A DNA stretch of 64,000 bases from JADLDB01 sp040752975 (GCA_040752975.1 JBFMHF010000016.1:1-64000); one strand, 5' to 3'; positions 1 through 9,370 are shown, counted from the stretch's first letter. Numbers and translations are program-made. The notes: generated by a model from the sequence alone, not told the origin.

Positions 1-627
1 GCCTCCGCCCGTGCCGCGTGCGCCGCCGCCCGCGCCCCTTCCGCCTCCGCCCCGCGCGCCGCTTCCACCTGCCGGCTGTCCGTCGCGGGCTCCCGGCGCC
101 GGAGGTGGATGCGAGAGTTCGTCCATCAGCCGAGCGATCTCCGCCTTGAGGGCATCGAGGCCCTCGCCCGTCTTCGCGCTGACCGCCATCAGCGGCGCGC
201 CCTCGAGGAAGGTGCCGGCCACCAGGGCGCGCAGATCTGCCTCCAGCAGCTCGAGCCACCCTTCGCCCAGGCCGGGGAGGAGATCGGCCTTCGTCACCAC
301 CAGCACGCCCCGCCGGACGCCCAGGAGCGAGCAGATGTCCACGTGTTCGCGCGTCTGCGGCATCACCCCTTCATCGGCGGCCACCACCAGCAGCGCCACG
401 TCCACTCCGCCGGCGCCGGCCGCCATCGCCTTCACGAAGCGCTCGTGGCCCGGCACGTCGATGACGCCCACCTTCCGGCCACCGGGCAGCTCCAGGTGCG
501 CGAAGCCCAGCTCGAGCGTGATGCCGCGGCGCTTCTCTTCGGGCAGGCGATCGGTGTCGATGCCGGTGAGCGCGCGCACCAGCGCCGTCTTGCCGTGGTC
601 GACGTGGCCGGCGGTGCCGACGATCAT
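1..627 (-). CDS. selB: Selenocysteine-specific elongation factor SelB (3' end beyond window)
   Basis: This GTPase delivers selenocysteinyl-tRNA to the ribosome at UGA/SECIS sites. Read on the minus strand from ATG at 625-627 it begins MIVGTAGHVDHGKTALVRAL, the SelB G1 motif. It continues with the switch region EEKRRGITLELGFA, the G3 motif DVPGHE and the G4 motif TKAD, so roughly the first 170 residues are the G domain. The next ~40 residues (MDELSHPPPAP, then almost only Gly, Ala, Arg and Ser up to base 1) are low-complexity, where the link to domain II is expected. The frame is open to the window edge, so domains II-IV cannot be seen. No selC (tRNA-Sec) was found in the flanking 370 bp. The identification is firm for the N-terminus. 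Confidence 0.93.
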   Translation of the reverse strand, partial: MIVGTAGHVDHGKTALVRALTGIDTDRLPEEKRRGITLELGFAHLELPGGRKVGVIDVPGHERFVKAMAAGAGGVDVALLVVAADEGVMPQTREHVDICSLLGVRRGVLVVTKADLLPGLGEGWLELLEADLRALVAGTFLEGAPLMAVSAKTGEGLDALKAEIARLMDELSHPPPAPGARDGQPAGGSGARGGGGRGAGGGARGTGGG

Positions 628-997
628 CGCGCGCGCTTTAGCCCGGAAGATCCACGGTGTCGCGTCCGGCTGGGCAGCCCTGCTGAGGGCATGGGGCGGA
701 CAGCCGACCTGGGGAAGCGGCGCTCGCGGCGGTTGCGGCAGCGGCCGGGCGAACGCCGCGGACGCGCCGGGTCCACGAGGCCGACCTGGTGCGCGCGTTG
801 GAGTCCGAAGCGTCGAGGCGTGGCGGACGACCCACGCCAGCGGAAAGCGCGGGTGAAGACGCCCCCGCCCGGGTGATTGAGGCGGGACGCACGTGCGAGG
901 CCGACGGTCGCTGGACTGCCAGGCTGCCGGAAGCCCTGTCGAGCAGCGCGCGTGAGAGAGGCTCGACCAGCAGCGGGCGCAGGAGCGAGACGGTCCG
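628..997. other. Intergenic region upstream of selB
   Basis: This 370-bp stretch lies between the phosphoribosyltransferase stop and the selB start. It was checked for a tRNA-Sec gene because selC often sits near selB, but no tRNA T-loop sequence or long acceptor arm was seen. The open frames here are Arg/Ala-rich shadows. It presumably carries the selB promoter, but no clear promoter motif can be named. Confidence 0.5.
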
Positions 998-1705
998 TCA
1001 GTCCGCCGCGCGCGGGGTGAAGCGCGCCTCGTCCACCAGCGACTGGTAGTCCCAGGGGAAGACGAAGAAGGTGTCGGTGCAGAAGGCGCTGAAGTCCGGC
1101 TCGTAGCGGCCGGGCCTCGACACCAGCGCGGCGGTGGCCAGCGCCCTGGGTTTGCGCGCGCGGGCCAGCCGCAGGGCGAACTCGAGGCTGTCTCCCGACG
1201 AGGCGATGTCGTCGACGATCAACACCCGCTTGCCCGTCAGCGCCGCCGGCATCTCGTCGGAGATGGCGCCCGCCGCATGGGACGCGCGGTCGCGGCTGCG
1301 TCGGGTGACGTGCACCGGCCACGCCCGCAGCTTCAGCGCCTGCGCGAGGGCGTCTCCCACGAAGACGCCGCCGTGCGCCAGGCCCACCACCACCTCGGGC
1401 TTGAAGCGCCGGGCGATGGTGCGGGCGAGCGCCTGCACCTCGCGGTCGAACTCCTTCCAGGACAGCTCCCTGGTGGCGCTCGCCGCCGCCGAGCGGTCAG
1501 AGCCCGCCGAGCGGGAGACCGGCATGCCTCCCGCCGCGCCGAACTCGTCGATGGGCTCGGGCCGCACCACCACCAGGCGCCGGGGCGTCTTCGCCGCGCC
1601 CGCGTGCTTCGTCGCGCTGCTCTTGCGCTTCGCGGATCGCGCAGGCGCCTGCTGGCCCTTCGCCTTCGCGCCGCGCTTGCTGCCACGTCGTTGAACCACG
1701 GCCAT
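998..1705 (-). CDS. Phosphoribosyltransferase-domain protein
   Basis: The protein has 235 residues. Residues 1-80 are a Lys/Arg/Ala-rich extension (MAVVQRRGSKRGAKAKGQQ). Residues 81-235 form a type I phosphoribosyltransferase fold. VVVGLAHGGVFVGDALA (about 106-121) is the substrate-side segment, and VLIVDDIASSGDS (161-173) is the PRPP-binding loop with its two adjacent acidic residues. The fold resembles small HGPRT/XGPRT-like enzymes that use PRPP and a base, but the substrate cannot be read from the sequence. The start is ATG at 1703-1705; the frame stays open further upstream but loses protein-like composition. The neighbouring lipoprotein gene stops 11 bp upstream on the same strand, so the two may be cotranscribed. 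The basic N-terminal tail is unusual for this family. Confidence 0.8.
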   Translation of the reverse strand: MAVVQRRGSKRGAKAKGQQAPARSAKRKSSATKHAGAAKTPRRLVVVRPEPIDEFGAAGGMPVSRSAGSDRSAAASATRELSWKEFDREVQALARTIARRFKPEVVVGLAHGGVFVGDALAQALKLRAWPVHVTRRSRDRASHAAGAISDEMPAALTGKRVLIVDDIASSGDSLEFALRLARARKPRALATAALVSRPGRYEPDFSAFCTDTFFVFPWDYQSLVDEARFTPRAAD

Positions 1706-1716
1706 GCAGTCCCTCG

Positions 1717-3738
1717 TCAAGGTGCGCAGGAGTCGAAGCTGTCGGAGCCGGTCGCGCCGTCCACCCGCAACGCGCCGGCACGGCAGGTGGTGGCGCCCGG
1801 GCAGGTGGACGTGGCGGTACAGGCCTCGAAGCAGGCCCGGCCCAGCCCGGTGGACGGCGGCTGCAGCACCCCGCAGACGCCGCTGCGACACTCGAGATCC
1901 GACGCACAGGCATCACCGCCCCGCTTCGCTCCCGTGGTGGGCATGCGGCAGCGGCGCACGAAGCCCGCACCCGGCGCCGCGGGGTCGACGTCCACGGCGC
2001 ACACGCCCGCGTCGCAGTCGCCGTCCACCGTGCACGTCGCGCCGCTGCACAGGGTGGGCGTGGCCAGGCCGTCGTCGCTCGTCCCGGGGCGCCCGTCGTA
2101 GCCGCGCGTCAGCAGCAGCGTGGTCGGCTGGCATTCGAGCGGGAGCAGCGCGCCGCCATCGGGGCTGCAGGCCTGGCCCGCGCGGCAGGCCTCGACGCAG
2201 GTGCCGCTCCGTCGCACCCCGCGCGCGTCGTCGAGGAAGCAGTGGGCGCTGCGGCACTGCAGGCCCGAGGTGCAGGCGGCGCCCGCCGGCAGGTTTCCCG
2301 CGCCGGGAGGGCTGCAGGTGGAGGCGTAGCTGGGCGCCGACAGGCTGGCCACCACCCGGATGCGGCACGTCACGCCGGCGTCGTAGCCCGCGCAGTCCGC
2401 CTCCGTGGCACACGACGGGCGACAGCCGCGCAGCTGGCCCACCGTCTCGAAGGGCGTGGTGACGTCGAAGTCCGCGTCGCACACCCCGGCCCCGCCGTCG
2501 GCGCCGCAGTCCGCGTTCGTCTTGCAGGCGGCGAGGCAGAAGTAGCCGGGCGCGGTGAAGGACGAGAAGAGGGGATCTGCCACGCAGGAGCCGGACTGGC
2601 AGGTTCGGTCGGCGGGGATGACACCCCCGTCGGGCTGTGGAGCGTCGGCGCACGGCGCGAGGCCCGGGCGCGTGCCCACGTTGAACTGGCAGAAGGGCCC
2701 CACCTCGGTCGGCGCGGAAGGGTCGTCGTAGGCCTGGCAGGACAGGCCCGCGCGGCACTGCGCGTCGCCGGTGCAGTCGTCGCCGAAACCGTTGTCCGGC
2801 AGGCACAGGCCATAGGGCCGGCCCGAGTAGTCGCCGGGGAAGTCCTGACACACCTCCCCGGCGGGGCACGTGCCCGAGGCGGTGGGGTTGCAGTAGGAGC
2901 GACAGAGGGACAGCTGGGCCGTCTCCGGCACGCACTGGAGGTTGGGCTGGCAGTTGCTCGAGCCCATCGAGCGCGCGCAGGGCTCCCTGAGTCCGCGCAG
3001 ACCGGCCTGGGAGCCGAAGCAGACGCCGATGGGCCCCTCGGCCTCGAACACCAGCGAGTTGGAGTTGGAGTACGTCAGGCGGTAGCAGATCTGCCCCATC
3101 ACCGGGCACATCGGCGCGTACAGGTTGCAGCTGCGCAGACACACCGGGTTGGTGCCCACCAGCACGCAGGCCAGGCCAGGCGCGCAGGCGGTGCCCTCGG
3201 GGCACCGCTGGGACTCACCGGCGCCCACGCAGACGTTGTTGGCGCACACCAGTCCGGTGGGACAGTGGGCGGACTCCGTGCAGTGCACGCACGCGCCGTT
3301 GACGTCGCAGTGCGCGGGCCCCGGCCGCTGACAGTCGGTGTCGGCGCGGCACTTCACGCAGACGTTCGCCCCGGTGTTGCACACGGGGCGCTCGGCCGGG
3401 CAGTCGGAGTCCTTTCCGCACTCCACGCAGGTGAAGGTGTCGGTGAGGCACTTGCCCGTCTCGCACTCCTCGTCGGCGGTGCAGCCGGTGAAACGGCACT
3501 GGCCGGACACGCAGCGCTCGCCGAGGCCACACTCGAGGTCGTCTCCACAGGGGACGTCGGGGGCGCACTCGCCCTGGCGGCAGGCGGCGGAAAGTCCGGC
3601 CGCGCGGCAGTCCTGCGGCTGGACACACGGCGTGACGACACCGGCGTCGAAGCCCGCGTCCACGCCGGCGTCGGCCGGCTGCTCGGCCGGTGGGCACGCG
3701 AGGAGGAGGACGGCGAGGAGGGGGAAGAGGCGTCGCAC
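1717..3738 (-). CDS. Cysteine-rich secreted lipoprotein
   Basis: The 673-residue protein has a lipoprotein signal. The GTG start at 3738 gives MRRLFPLLAVLLLAC, a short basic n-region, a hydrophobic core and lipobox LLAC. An upstream in-frame ATG at 3777 would add 13 residues in front of the signal and looks less likely. After the lipidated Cys come Asp-Ala-Gly repeats (PADAGVDAGFDAG). The rest is a long series of Cys-rich segments of the type CxxDxxCxxGxxC, for example DCPAERPVC, ECGLGERCVSGQC and HCPTGLVCANNVC, with dozens of cysteines that must be disulfide-bonded outside the cytoplasm. Similar multi-Cys surface lipoproteins are common in myxobacteria; no enzymatic motif is visible. It is probably an outer-membrane or surface protein of unknown role. 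Confidence 0.78.
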   Translation of the reverse strand: MRRLFPLLAVLLLACPPAEQPADAGVDAGFDAGVVTPCVQPQDCRAAGLSAACRQGECAPDVPCGDDLECGLGERCVSGQCRFTGCTADEECETGKCLTDTFTCVECGKDSDCPAERPVCNTGANVCVKCRADTDCQRPGPAHCDVNGACVHCTESAHCPTGLVCANNVCVGAGESQRCPEGTACAPGLACVLVGTNPVCLRSCNLYAPMCPVMGQICYRLTYSNSNSLVFEAEGPIGVCFGSQAGLRGLREPCARSMGSSNCQPNLQCVPETAQLSLCRSYCNPTASGTCPAGEVCQDFPGDYSGRPYGLCLPDNGFGDDCTGDAQCRAGLSCQAYDDPSAPTEVGPFCQFNVGTRPGLAPCADAPQPDGGVIPADRTCQSGSCVADPLFSSFTAPGYFCLAACKTNADCGADGGAGVCDADFDVTTPFETVGQLRGCRPSCATEADCAGYDAGVTCRIRVVASLSAPSYASTCSPPGAGNLPAGAACTSGLQCRSAHCFLDDARGVRRSGTCVEACRAGQACSPDGGALLPLECQPTTLLLTRGYDGRPGTSDDGLATPTLCSGATCTVDGDCDAGVCAVDVDPAAPGAGFVRRCRMPTTGAKRGGDACASDLECRSGVCGVLQPPSTGLGRACFEACTATSTCPGATTCRAGALRVDGATGSDSFDSCAP

Positions 3739-3970
3739 GGCGGGCGCACAGCATAGCGGGGAACCGGCCGGGCGCATGAGCAAAGCGGCCGGCCCGTTTC
3801 GAGCAGCAGAGAATGGCGTCCGCGGACGGCGCGGGAAGTCCACCTCGCGGTCAATTTCAGCCTCACGAGGTGGAGAAGGGGTGCTCGAAGCGCGAGGGCC
3901 AGGGTGGTGCCCCGCGCGACGGCGCGGACGGCCAGGCCGGGGCGTTCGCTGACGGGGGGGAGGGTTCGCC

Positions 3971-5089
3971 TTACCCGCAGAAGTGGAGGAGGGCGGCTTC
4001 CAGCACGTCGACGGCGCGCTCCAGCTCGGCCTTCGGCACGTGCTCGCCGGTCTGGTGCGCGACGGTGATGTCGCCCGGCCCGAAGACGACGGGCACGGCG
4101 CCCAGCGCGGCGAGCTGCGGGCCCTCGGTGCCGAAGGCGACGGTGTCGGGCGTCTTGCCGGTGCGCTCGGCGAGGAAGCGCACCACGTCGGCGTCGGCGC
4201 TCGTCTCGAAACCGCGGTCCATGCGCAGCGGCTTCACGGTGGCCTCGAAGCCGGGCTCCTCCGACGCGAGCGCATCGCGCAGCGCCTCCACCGCGCGCAG
4301 CACGGCCTCCACCGGCTGGGAGGGCAGGGGACGCCACTCCAGGGTGAAGCGGCAGGCGCCGGGGATGACGTTCTTCGCCTTCCCACCGGAAATCATCCCG
4401 ACGTTGAGGGTGGCGTAGGGCGGCACGAAGTCGGGGCGCTGCTCGACGCGGAGCTCGCCCAGCGACCAGGCCTCGATGCGCTCGAGCCACCGGGCTGCAC
4501 GGAAGATGGCGGAGGCGCCGGTGTCCGGGTACGCGCTGTGGCCTTCCTTCCCGCGCACCTCCACCTCGGCGAGGCAGTAGCCCTTGTTGGCGCGGATGGG
4601 GCGAAGGCTGGTGGGCTCGCCGATGATGGCGCGCTTCGTCCTTCCTTTGCCCGCCTCGAGCAGCTTCTTCGCACCCACGCAGCCCAGCTCTTCGTCGGCG
4701 GTGAAGGCGAGCAGCACGGGCTTCTTCAGCTTGCCTTTCGTGCGCTGCACCGCGGTCAAGGCGCAGGCGATGTACGCCTTGGTGTCGCACGCGCCGCGGC
4801 CGTACAGCTTTCCGTCGCGCTCGACGAGGGTGAGGGCCTCCTTCCACGCGGCGTCGAAGGGGACGCAGTCGCTGTGGCCCACCAGCGCGAGCTCGGGGAG
4901 GCCCGTGCCGAGGGTGGCGAGCAGGTTCACCTTCTCCACGCCGGCGTCGTCGACGTAGCGCTGCCGCTCGCAGGCAAGGCCCAGGGCGGTGAGGCGCGGC
5001 TCGAGCGCGTCGATCATCGGCCCGTTCGACTTCGTCGAGGTGGAGTCGATGGCGACCAGGTCGCGCAGCAGCGTCAGGAGCTCGGACAT
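3971..5089 (-). CDS. argE: Acetylornithine deacetylase / M20 family metallohydrolase
   Basis: This is a zinc-dependent M20 amidohydrolase, closest in layout to ArgE, which removes acetate from N-acetylornithine in arginine synthesis. Numbered from ATG 5089, the metal-site motifs are LALVGHSDCVPF (His ~72, Asp ~74), LYGRGACDTKAY (bridging Asp ~102) and TADEELGCVGA (the catalytic and ligand Glu pair ~133-134). GKEGHSAYPDTGASA is the dimerisation-domain His segment, and ITVAHQTGEHVP near the end carries the last His ligand. Length (372 residues) is normal for ArgE. A second ATG at 5101 adds four residues. No other arg genes are adjacent, so a related M20 peptidase role (for example succinyl-diaminopimelate desuccinylase) is not excluded. 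Confidence 0.85.
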   Translation of the reverse strand: MSELLTLLRDLVAIDSTSTKSNGPMIDALEPRLTALGLACERQRYVDDAGVEKVNLLATLGTGLPELALVGHSDCVPFDAAWKEALTLVERDGKLYGRGACDTKAYIACALTAVQRTKGKLKKPVLLAFTADEELGCVGAKKLLEAGKGRTKRAIIGEPTSLRPIRANKGYCLAEVEVRGKEGHSAYPDTGASAIFRAARWLERIEAWSLGELRVEQRPDFVPPYATLNVGMISGGKAKNVIPGACRFTLEWRPLPSQPVEAVLRAVEALRDALASEEPGFEATVKPLRMDRGFETSADADVVRFLAERTGKTPDTVAFGTEGPQLAALGAVPVVFGPGDITVAHQTGEHVPKAELERAVDVLEAALLHFCG

Positions 5090-5184
5090 GGACAGGCGCA
5101 TAGCCCGAGGCCGCGAGCCCGTCGACCTGCGGCAGCTCCCTTCCGCCTCGGCTGGACGGGGCTCGATGGCGTTACGCTGGCGCG

Positions 5185-6201
5185 GTGAAGCTCCGTCGCT
5201 CCGTCATCGCGCTCGGCGTGGTGCTGCTGCTCATGGGGGGCCTGGCGGCCAGCTTGACCCGCATGACGTCGATGCCGGGGGTCTCCTTCTCGGATGCACC
5301 GCCGTTGTTGGACGCGGAAGGAAAGGCGCTGCGGATGAGGCTGACCCTCGACGTGGAGGAGCTCGCGGTGCGCATCGGCGAGCGCAACGTGCCGGCGTTT
5401 CCCCAGCGGCTCGACCTCTCGGCGACGTACCTGGCGCGGCGACTGTCGACGCTCGGGTACGCCGTGACGCGACAACCCTACTTCGTGCGCGACCTGCCCG
5501 TGGCCAACCTGGTGGCAGAGCGTCGGGGTTGGTCGCGCGCCCGGGAGATCGTCGTGGTCGGCGCGCACTACGACTCGGCGCCGGGGACGCCCGGCGCGGA
5601 CGACAACGCGACCGGCGTGGCGGTGGCGCTGGAGCTGGCGCGGGTCTTCTCCACGCGGGCGCCGGCCCGCACGGTGCGCTTCGTCTTCTTCACCAACGAG
5701 GAGCCGCCGTACTTCGAGACGGACGCGATGGGCAGCGAGGTGTACGCGAGGGCGCTGCGCGCGAAGGGGGAGGACATCACGGCGATGCTGGCGCTCGAGA
5801 CGATGGGCTACTTCTCGGACGCGGCGCGGTCCCAGCACTACCCCTGGCCCTTCTCTCGTTTCTACCCGTCCACCGGCAGCTTCATCGCCTTCGTGGGCGA
5901 CCAGGACTCCCGCGAACTGGTGCGCGAGTGCGTGCGGGTGTTTCGTGGCGCGGCCACGGTGCCGTCGGAAGGGGCGTCGATCCCCCGCTTCGTCGAGGGT
6001 GCGTCCTGGTCGGATCACGGCTCCTTCTGGCGCGCGGGCTACCGCGCGGTGATGGTGACGGACACGGCGCCCTTCCGGAATCCGCACTACCACCAGTCGA
6101 CCGATCTCCCGCACACGCTCGACCTGGACCGCCTCGCTCGGGTCACGCAGGGGCTCGTCGCGGTGGTGGAAGAGCTCGCCAACCGGGAGGCGTCTCCCTG
6201 A
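5185..6201 (+). CDS. Membrane-anchored or secreted M28 family zinc peptidase
   Basis: The protein has 338 residues from a GTG start at 5185. Residues 5-25 (SVIALGVVLLLMGGLAA) form an uncleaved anchor or a signal peptide. The catalytic domain has the M28 set: VVVGAHYDSAPG (His128, Asp130), GADDNATGVA (bridging Asp140 region), FVFFTNEEPP (Glu172/Glu173), LALETMGYFSD, and a final His in NPHYHQSTDLPHTLD. This is a double-zinc aminopeptidase type enzyme acting outside the cytoplasmic membrane. The substrate is unknown. It is divergent from the argE-like gene, with a 95-bp intergenic region that should hold both promoters. Confidence 0.88.
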   Translation: MKLRRSVIALGVVLLLMGGLAASLTRMTSMPGVSFSDAPPLLDAEGKALRMRLTLDVEELAVRIGERNVPAFPQRLDLSATYLARRLSTLGYAVTRQPYFVRDLPVANLVAERRGWSRAREIVVVGAHYDSAPGTPGADDNATGVAVALELARVFSTRAPARTVRFVFFTNEEPPYFETDAMGSEVYARALRAKGEDITAMLALETMGYFSDAARSQHYPWPFSRFYPSTGSFIAFVGDQDSRELVRECVRVFRGAATVPSEGASIPRFVEGASWSDHGSFWRAGYRAVMVTDTAPFRNPHYHQSTDLPHTLDLDRLARVTQGLVAVVEELANREASP

Positions 6202-6548
6202 CAGGCGCCGCGCGGATGCCCGCCGGACCTGTCGCCAGCACCTGGCTGCCGAAGACGACGCCCCAGCCGCGACAGCGCGCCGTCCTGGCGGCTGGAGCGG
6301 GGCGTGACACCCGGACCGACGGCGCTTCATCGAGGGCGGCGACTCCCACACGTTCTGCCTCCGCGTGGCGTCCCAGGGAAAGGCCAGCGCTCTGCGACAG
6401 GTTCGCCCATCGCTGGGCGTCTCCGTCAACTGCGGAGTGCCACGCAGGTGCCGGCGGTGCTGGCCGCGCCGTGATCAGTGGTGCGGCGTCCCGCCCGGAC
6501 GACTACGCTTTCGGCGCGAGAGTGGTTCCACAACGCGAAGGAGTCATC
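6202..6548. other. Intergenic region, no gene seen
   Basis: 347 bp between the M28 peptidase and the small basic protein gene. Frames here are short or lack protein-like composition. The only clear signal is the strong ribosome-binding site GAAGGAG ending about 6 bp before the ATG at 6549. Confidence 0.5.
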
Positions 6549-6851
6549 ATGGCGACCAAGGCGCAGCAGTTCCGGCACGAGATGGAGCGGTCAGGCCCGA
6601 AGAAGGCGCCGCAGCCGAAGAAGGTGCACCACCTCGATCCGGCGCACACCGACTCCCGCAACGTCACCAAGCGCGGCGACAAGCAGGTGGGTATGGCGCT
6701 GGAGGACTCGCTGTCGGGCCGGCCGTCGCGCAAGTCGTCCCGCAAGTCGGCCCACGGAGGCCGCAACGACGTGGAGTTGATGCGCGCCGCCCGCACTGCC
6801 TCGCAGACGCCCAAGGCGCAGGCCACCCGGGCGAAGACGGCGCGGCGCTAG
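6549..6851 (+). CDS. Small basic conserved hypothetical protein
   Basis: 100 residues, very rich in Lys, Arg, Ser and Thr, with no membrane segment. It starts MATKAQQFRHEMERSG, has a Lys/Pro stretch (PKKAPQPKK), then the motif ALEDSLSGRPSRKSSRKS (about 50-67) and a C-terminus TPKAQATRAKTARR. From memory, small proteins with the same ALEDSxxGxPSRKSxRKS core occur in other proteobacteria-like genomes without a known role; I could not check this. The basic composition would fit nucleic-acid binding, but that is inference. A good Shine-Dalgarno (AAGGAG) decides the start. The downstream gene is convergent, 5 bp away. Confidence 0.75.
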   Translation: MATKAQQFRHEMERSGPKKAPQPKKVHHLDPAHTDSRNVTKRGDKQVGMALEDSLSGRPSRKSSRKSAHGGRNDVELMRAARTASQTPKAQATRAKTARR

Positions 6852-6856
6852 AGAAG

Positions 6857-9370
6857 CTACGGGCGCACCACGCCGAACCAGAGGCGCTGGCGATCGGCGG
6901 TGATGGCGAACGAGCCGCGCTCACCACCTGCCAGGACCGAGACAGTGGAGATGGCGCCGGGATCCTGCTGCCCCTGCGCCACCTCCGGTCCGAAGGCGAC
7001 GAAGTCCATGGCGCCCGGTCGCTGCCAGAGGCAGAACTCCGTCGTGCCGCTGCGCTCGCCCGCGTAGCAGTAGCCGCCCGGAAGGGTGCGGACCTCGCCC
7101 AGCTTCTCGTCGAGGATCCACGTGCTGGTCGTGTCGAAGGAGACGCCGGCGTAGTCGGTGGGCGCCTCCGCACCGGCCAGCGACCTCACGCCGATCGGTC
7201 CCGGCGTGCGAGTGGTGGGCTCGTCGATGGCGAGGGTGGCCTTGTCCCCGATGAAGGCGCGCCACTTCCCCGCCGACTGCTTCGGCCAGAGGACCAGCGG
7301 TGGACTCAGGACCGCCGGGACGGTGGCGTCGACGTCCGAGTCCGGCGTCGGCGCGGAACCGGTGGTCTTGTAGTCGAAGATCCGTCGCGGCCCGCCAAAT
7401 TCGATGGCCACGTACCGCGCGTTGGAGACGTACGCGGCGATGAAGCCCAGGGTGCTCTGCGCGATGACCAGAGGGTTGGGCGTGGGAGGCAGGCGCTCCT
7501 CACGGATGGTGGTGCTGCCCGACACGACCGTGTGGAAGGCGTAGCGGGTGTTGTCGGGGCTGAACTGCAGGCGGTTGGTGCCGGTGGGGAGCAGCGTGTG
7601 GCTGCCGTCGCTGGCCTTCACGATGAAGTACTGGCCGGTCCCGCCATGGACGAAGGACGGGTAGTCGCCCGGCGAGGAGAGGACGCTGACGCCCGGGACG
7701 GCGAGCGACACGGTGTTGGCTGTGCGCCCCGTGGGCGCCACCACCTTGAGCGTGCAGGAGGTCCCGCAGGCCGTCAGCGCCCACGGGGTGGGGTACACCG
7801 AGAGCACCTGCACCTGGGTGAAGAGCTGGGCCGTCTCCATGGTCGGCTCGACCAGCATCACGTCGTTGCTGGCTTCGCGGACCAGCCAGCGGTCGAGCGT
7901 GTGCTGCGAGATGCCCGTCGCTGTCCCCGTGCCCGGGAAGCGAGTCGTGTTGCCGGTGGCCAGGGTGATCCGCTCCAGCGCGCCGCCGCGGACGACGAAG
8001 AGGACCGCTTCGTCACTGGAAAAGTCGAAGCTCCCCGCGCCCGTGCCCCACGTCGTCATCGTGCCCGTGGAGATCTCGTAGAGGAACAACTCTCCCGCGA
8101 GGAGGAAGCCCAGGTACTTCGCGTTCTTCGAGAAGCGCGGAGAGCCGATGGCGGTGTTCGCCAGCATGCGCAGGTCCCACGTCCGCGTGTTGAAGAGGAA
8201 GGTGCGCTGGGCCCCGAGGGCCTCCGTCGTTCGGAACGTCACCCATGGCGTCGTGGAGCTGGGGGTGACCGAAGCGATGGAGACCAGCTGCGACTCGGTG
8301 CGAAACACCTCCCGGTACCAGGACAGCTCCGTCGCCGGCAGCACCGCCGTCTGCCCGGCCACCACCTGCACGCGGCCCAGCGTCTTCTTCGGGTGGAAGG
8401 GCGCTGACGCGACGATGTCCCACGCGCCCTCGGGGACCATCATGGTGAATGTCCCGTTCGCGGCGGGGGTGGCGGTGACGGCGGCGCCCGCGACGGACAC
8501 GGTGATGATGGTGGGCGACTGCGGGTTGGTGAAGGTGACGGTGCCGTTCACCGTGCCCCGGCGGCTCTGGTTGTCGCCCAGGGCCAGGGAGAGGTCGGGG
8601 TTGGCTCCGCGGACGACGCGGGTGCTGGCGGTCGCCGAGTACTGCTGCTGCGCGCCGCTGGTGGCGACGAAGGTGGCGTCACCGGTGGGCACCTCGGGGA
8701 AGTCGAAGCGACCCAGCGCGTCGGTGACGGCCAGGAGCGGCGTGCCAGCCACCGCGACCTGCACGCCTCCGGCCGGAGCGCCATTCAGCGTGACGGTGCC
8801 GCCGATGCGCCCCACGAGCGTCAGGCGCAGCTGGCCCACGTCCTGGCTGCCGCCCGTCACCGCCACGCCGACGCTGGCGCGCTTCTCCCGCGAGTCGACC
8901 AGATCGACCGAGACGACATAGGCCCCGCCGGGGACCTTCTCGAAGGTGAAGGCGCCTCCCGGACCGGTCCGCGTGCCGCGGGAGGCCGCGCCCGACAGCG
9001 TGACGGAGACGTTGGACGCGTCGCTGCCGTCGGCGAAGACGACCGTGCCCGTGACGCTGCCGGTGGAGAGGGTGAAGGCCAGCGTGGGCTCCGTCTCGGG
9101 CCGGCCGCCGATCATCTTCACGGCTGCGGCGACCTCTTCGACGTCGGCGCCCCTCAGCTTCGCCACCAGCGAATAGTCGCCGTCCGGCAGCCCCGAGGCG
9201 GAGAAGCGCCCCTCGGCGTTGGTGACGGCCGCCGTGGAGACGGGGCCGTAGATGAAGACGGCGATGTTGGCAGGACTTCCCCCTTGCACCGTCACCGTCC
9301 CGGTCATCGTCCCGCCGCCGCACGCCGAAACCAGCGCCACCAGAGCCAGCCAGCCGATCCGTTGCGTCAT
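6857..9370 (-). CDS. Large lipoprotein with carboxypeptidase-regulatory-like repeats and a TolB-like beta-propeller
   Basis: 837 residues from ATG 9370, preceded by GGGAGG six bases upstream. The signal MTQRIGWLALVALVSAC ends in a lipobox (VSAC). Residues ~20-330 contain about four Ig-like regulatory repeats of the form GTVTVQGG..., TNAEGRFSASGLPDGDYSLVA, GPGGAFTFEKVPGGAYVVSV and TDALGRFDFPEVPTGDATF, typical of carboxypeptidase regulatory-like domains. From ~350 on there are repeated segments such as FSKNAKYLGFLLAGELFLYE, FSSDEAVLFVVRGGALERIT and FSPDNTRYAFHTVV, which look like TolB/PD40-type propeller blades. It is probably a cell-surface binding or scaffold protein. No catalytic motif was seen. 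Confidence 0.82.
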   Translation of the reverse strand: MTQRIGWLALVALVSACGGGTMTGTVTVQGGSPANIAVFIYGPVSTAAVTNAEGRFSASGLPDGDYSLVAKLRGADVEEVAAAVKMIGGRPETEPTLAFTLSTGSVTGTVVFADGSDASNVSVTLSGAASRGTRTGPGGAFTFEKVPGGAYVVSVDLVDSREKRASVGVAVTGGSQDVGQLRLTLVGRIGGTVTLNGAPAGGVQVAVAGTPLLAVTDALGRFDFPEVPTGDATFVATSGAQQQYSATASTRVVRGANPDLSLALGDNQSRRGTVNGTVTFTNPQSPTIITVSVAGAAVTATPAANGTFTMMVPEGAWDIVASAPFHPKKTLGRVQVVAGQTAVLPATELSWYREVFRTESQLVSIASVTPSSTTPWVTFRTTEALGAQRTFLFNTRTWDLRMLANTAIGSPRFSKNAKYLGFLLAGELFLYEISTGTMTTWGTGAGSFDFSSDEAVLFVVRGGALERITLATGNTTRFPGTGTATGISQHTLDRWLVREASNDVMLVEPTMETAQLFTQVQVLSVYPTPWALTACGTSCTLKVVAPTGRTANTVSLAVPGVSVLSSPGDYPSFVHGGTGQYFIVKASDGSHTLLPTGTNRLQFSPDNTRYAFHTVVSGSTTIREERLPPTPNPLVIAQSTLGFIAAYVSNARYVAIEFGGPRRIFDYKTTGSAPTPDSDVDATVPAVLSPPLVLWPKQSAGKWRAFIGDKATLAIDEPTTRTPGPIGVRSLAGAEAPTDYAGVSFDTTSTWILDEKLGEVRTLPGGYCYAGERSGTTEFCLWQRPGAMDFVAFGPEVAQGQQDPGAISTVSVLAGGERGSFAITADRQRLWFGVVRP

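Noticed and set aside
11..856. Long plus-strand frames over the start of the window
   Set aside because: They are Pro/Ala/Arg-rich shadows of selB on the minus strand.
628..997. tRNA-Sec gene near selB
   Set aside because: No tRNA arms or T-loop sequence could be found in the gap.
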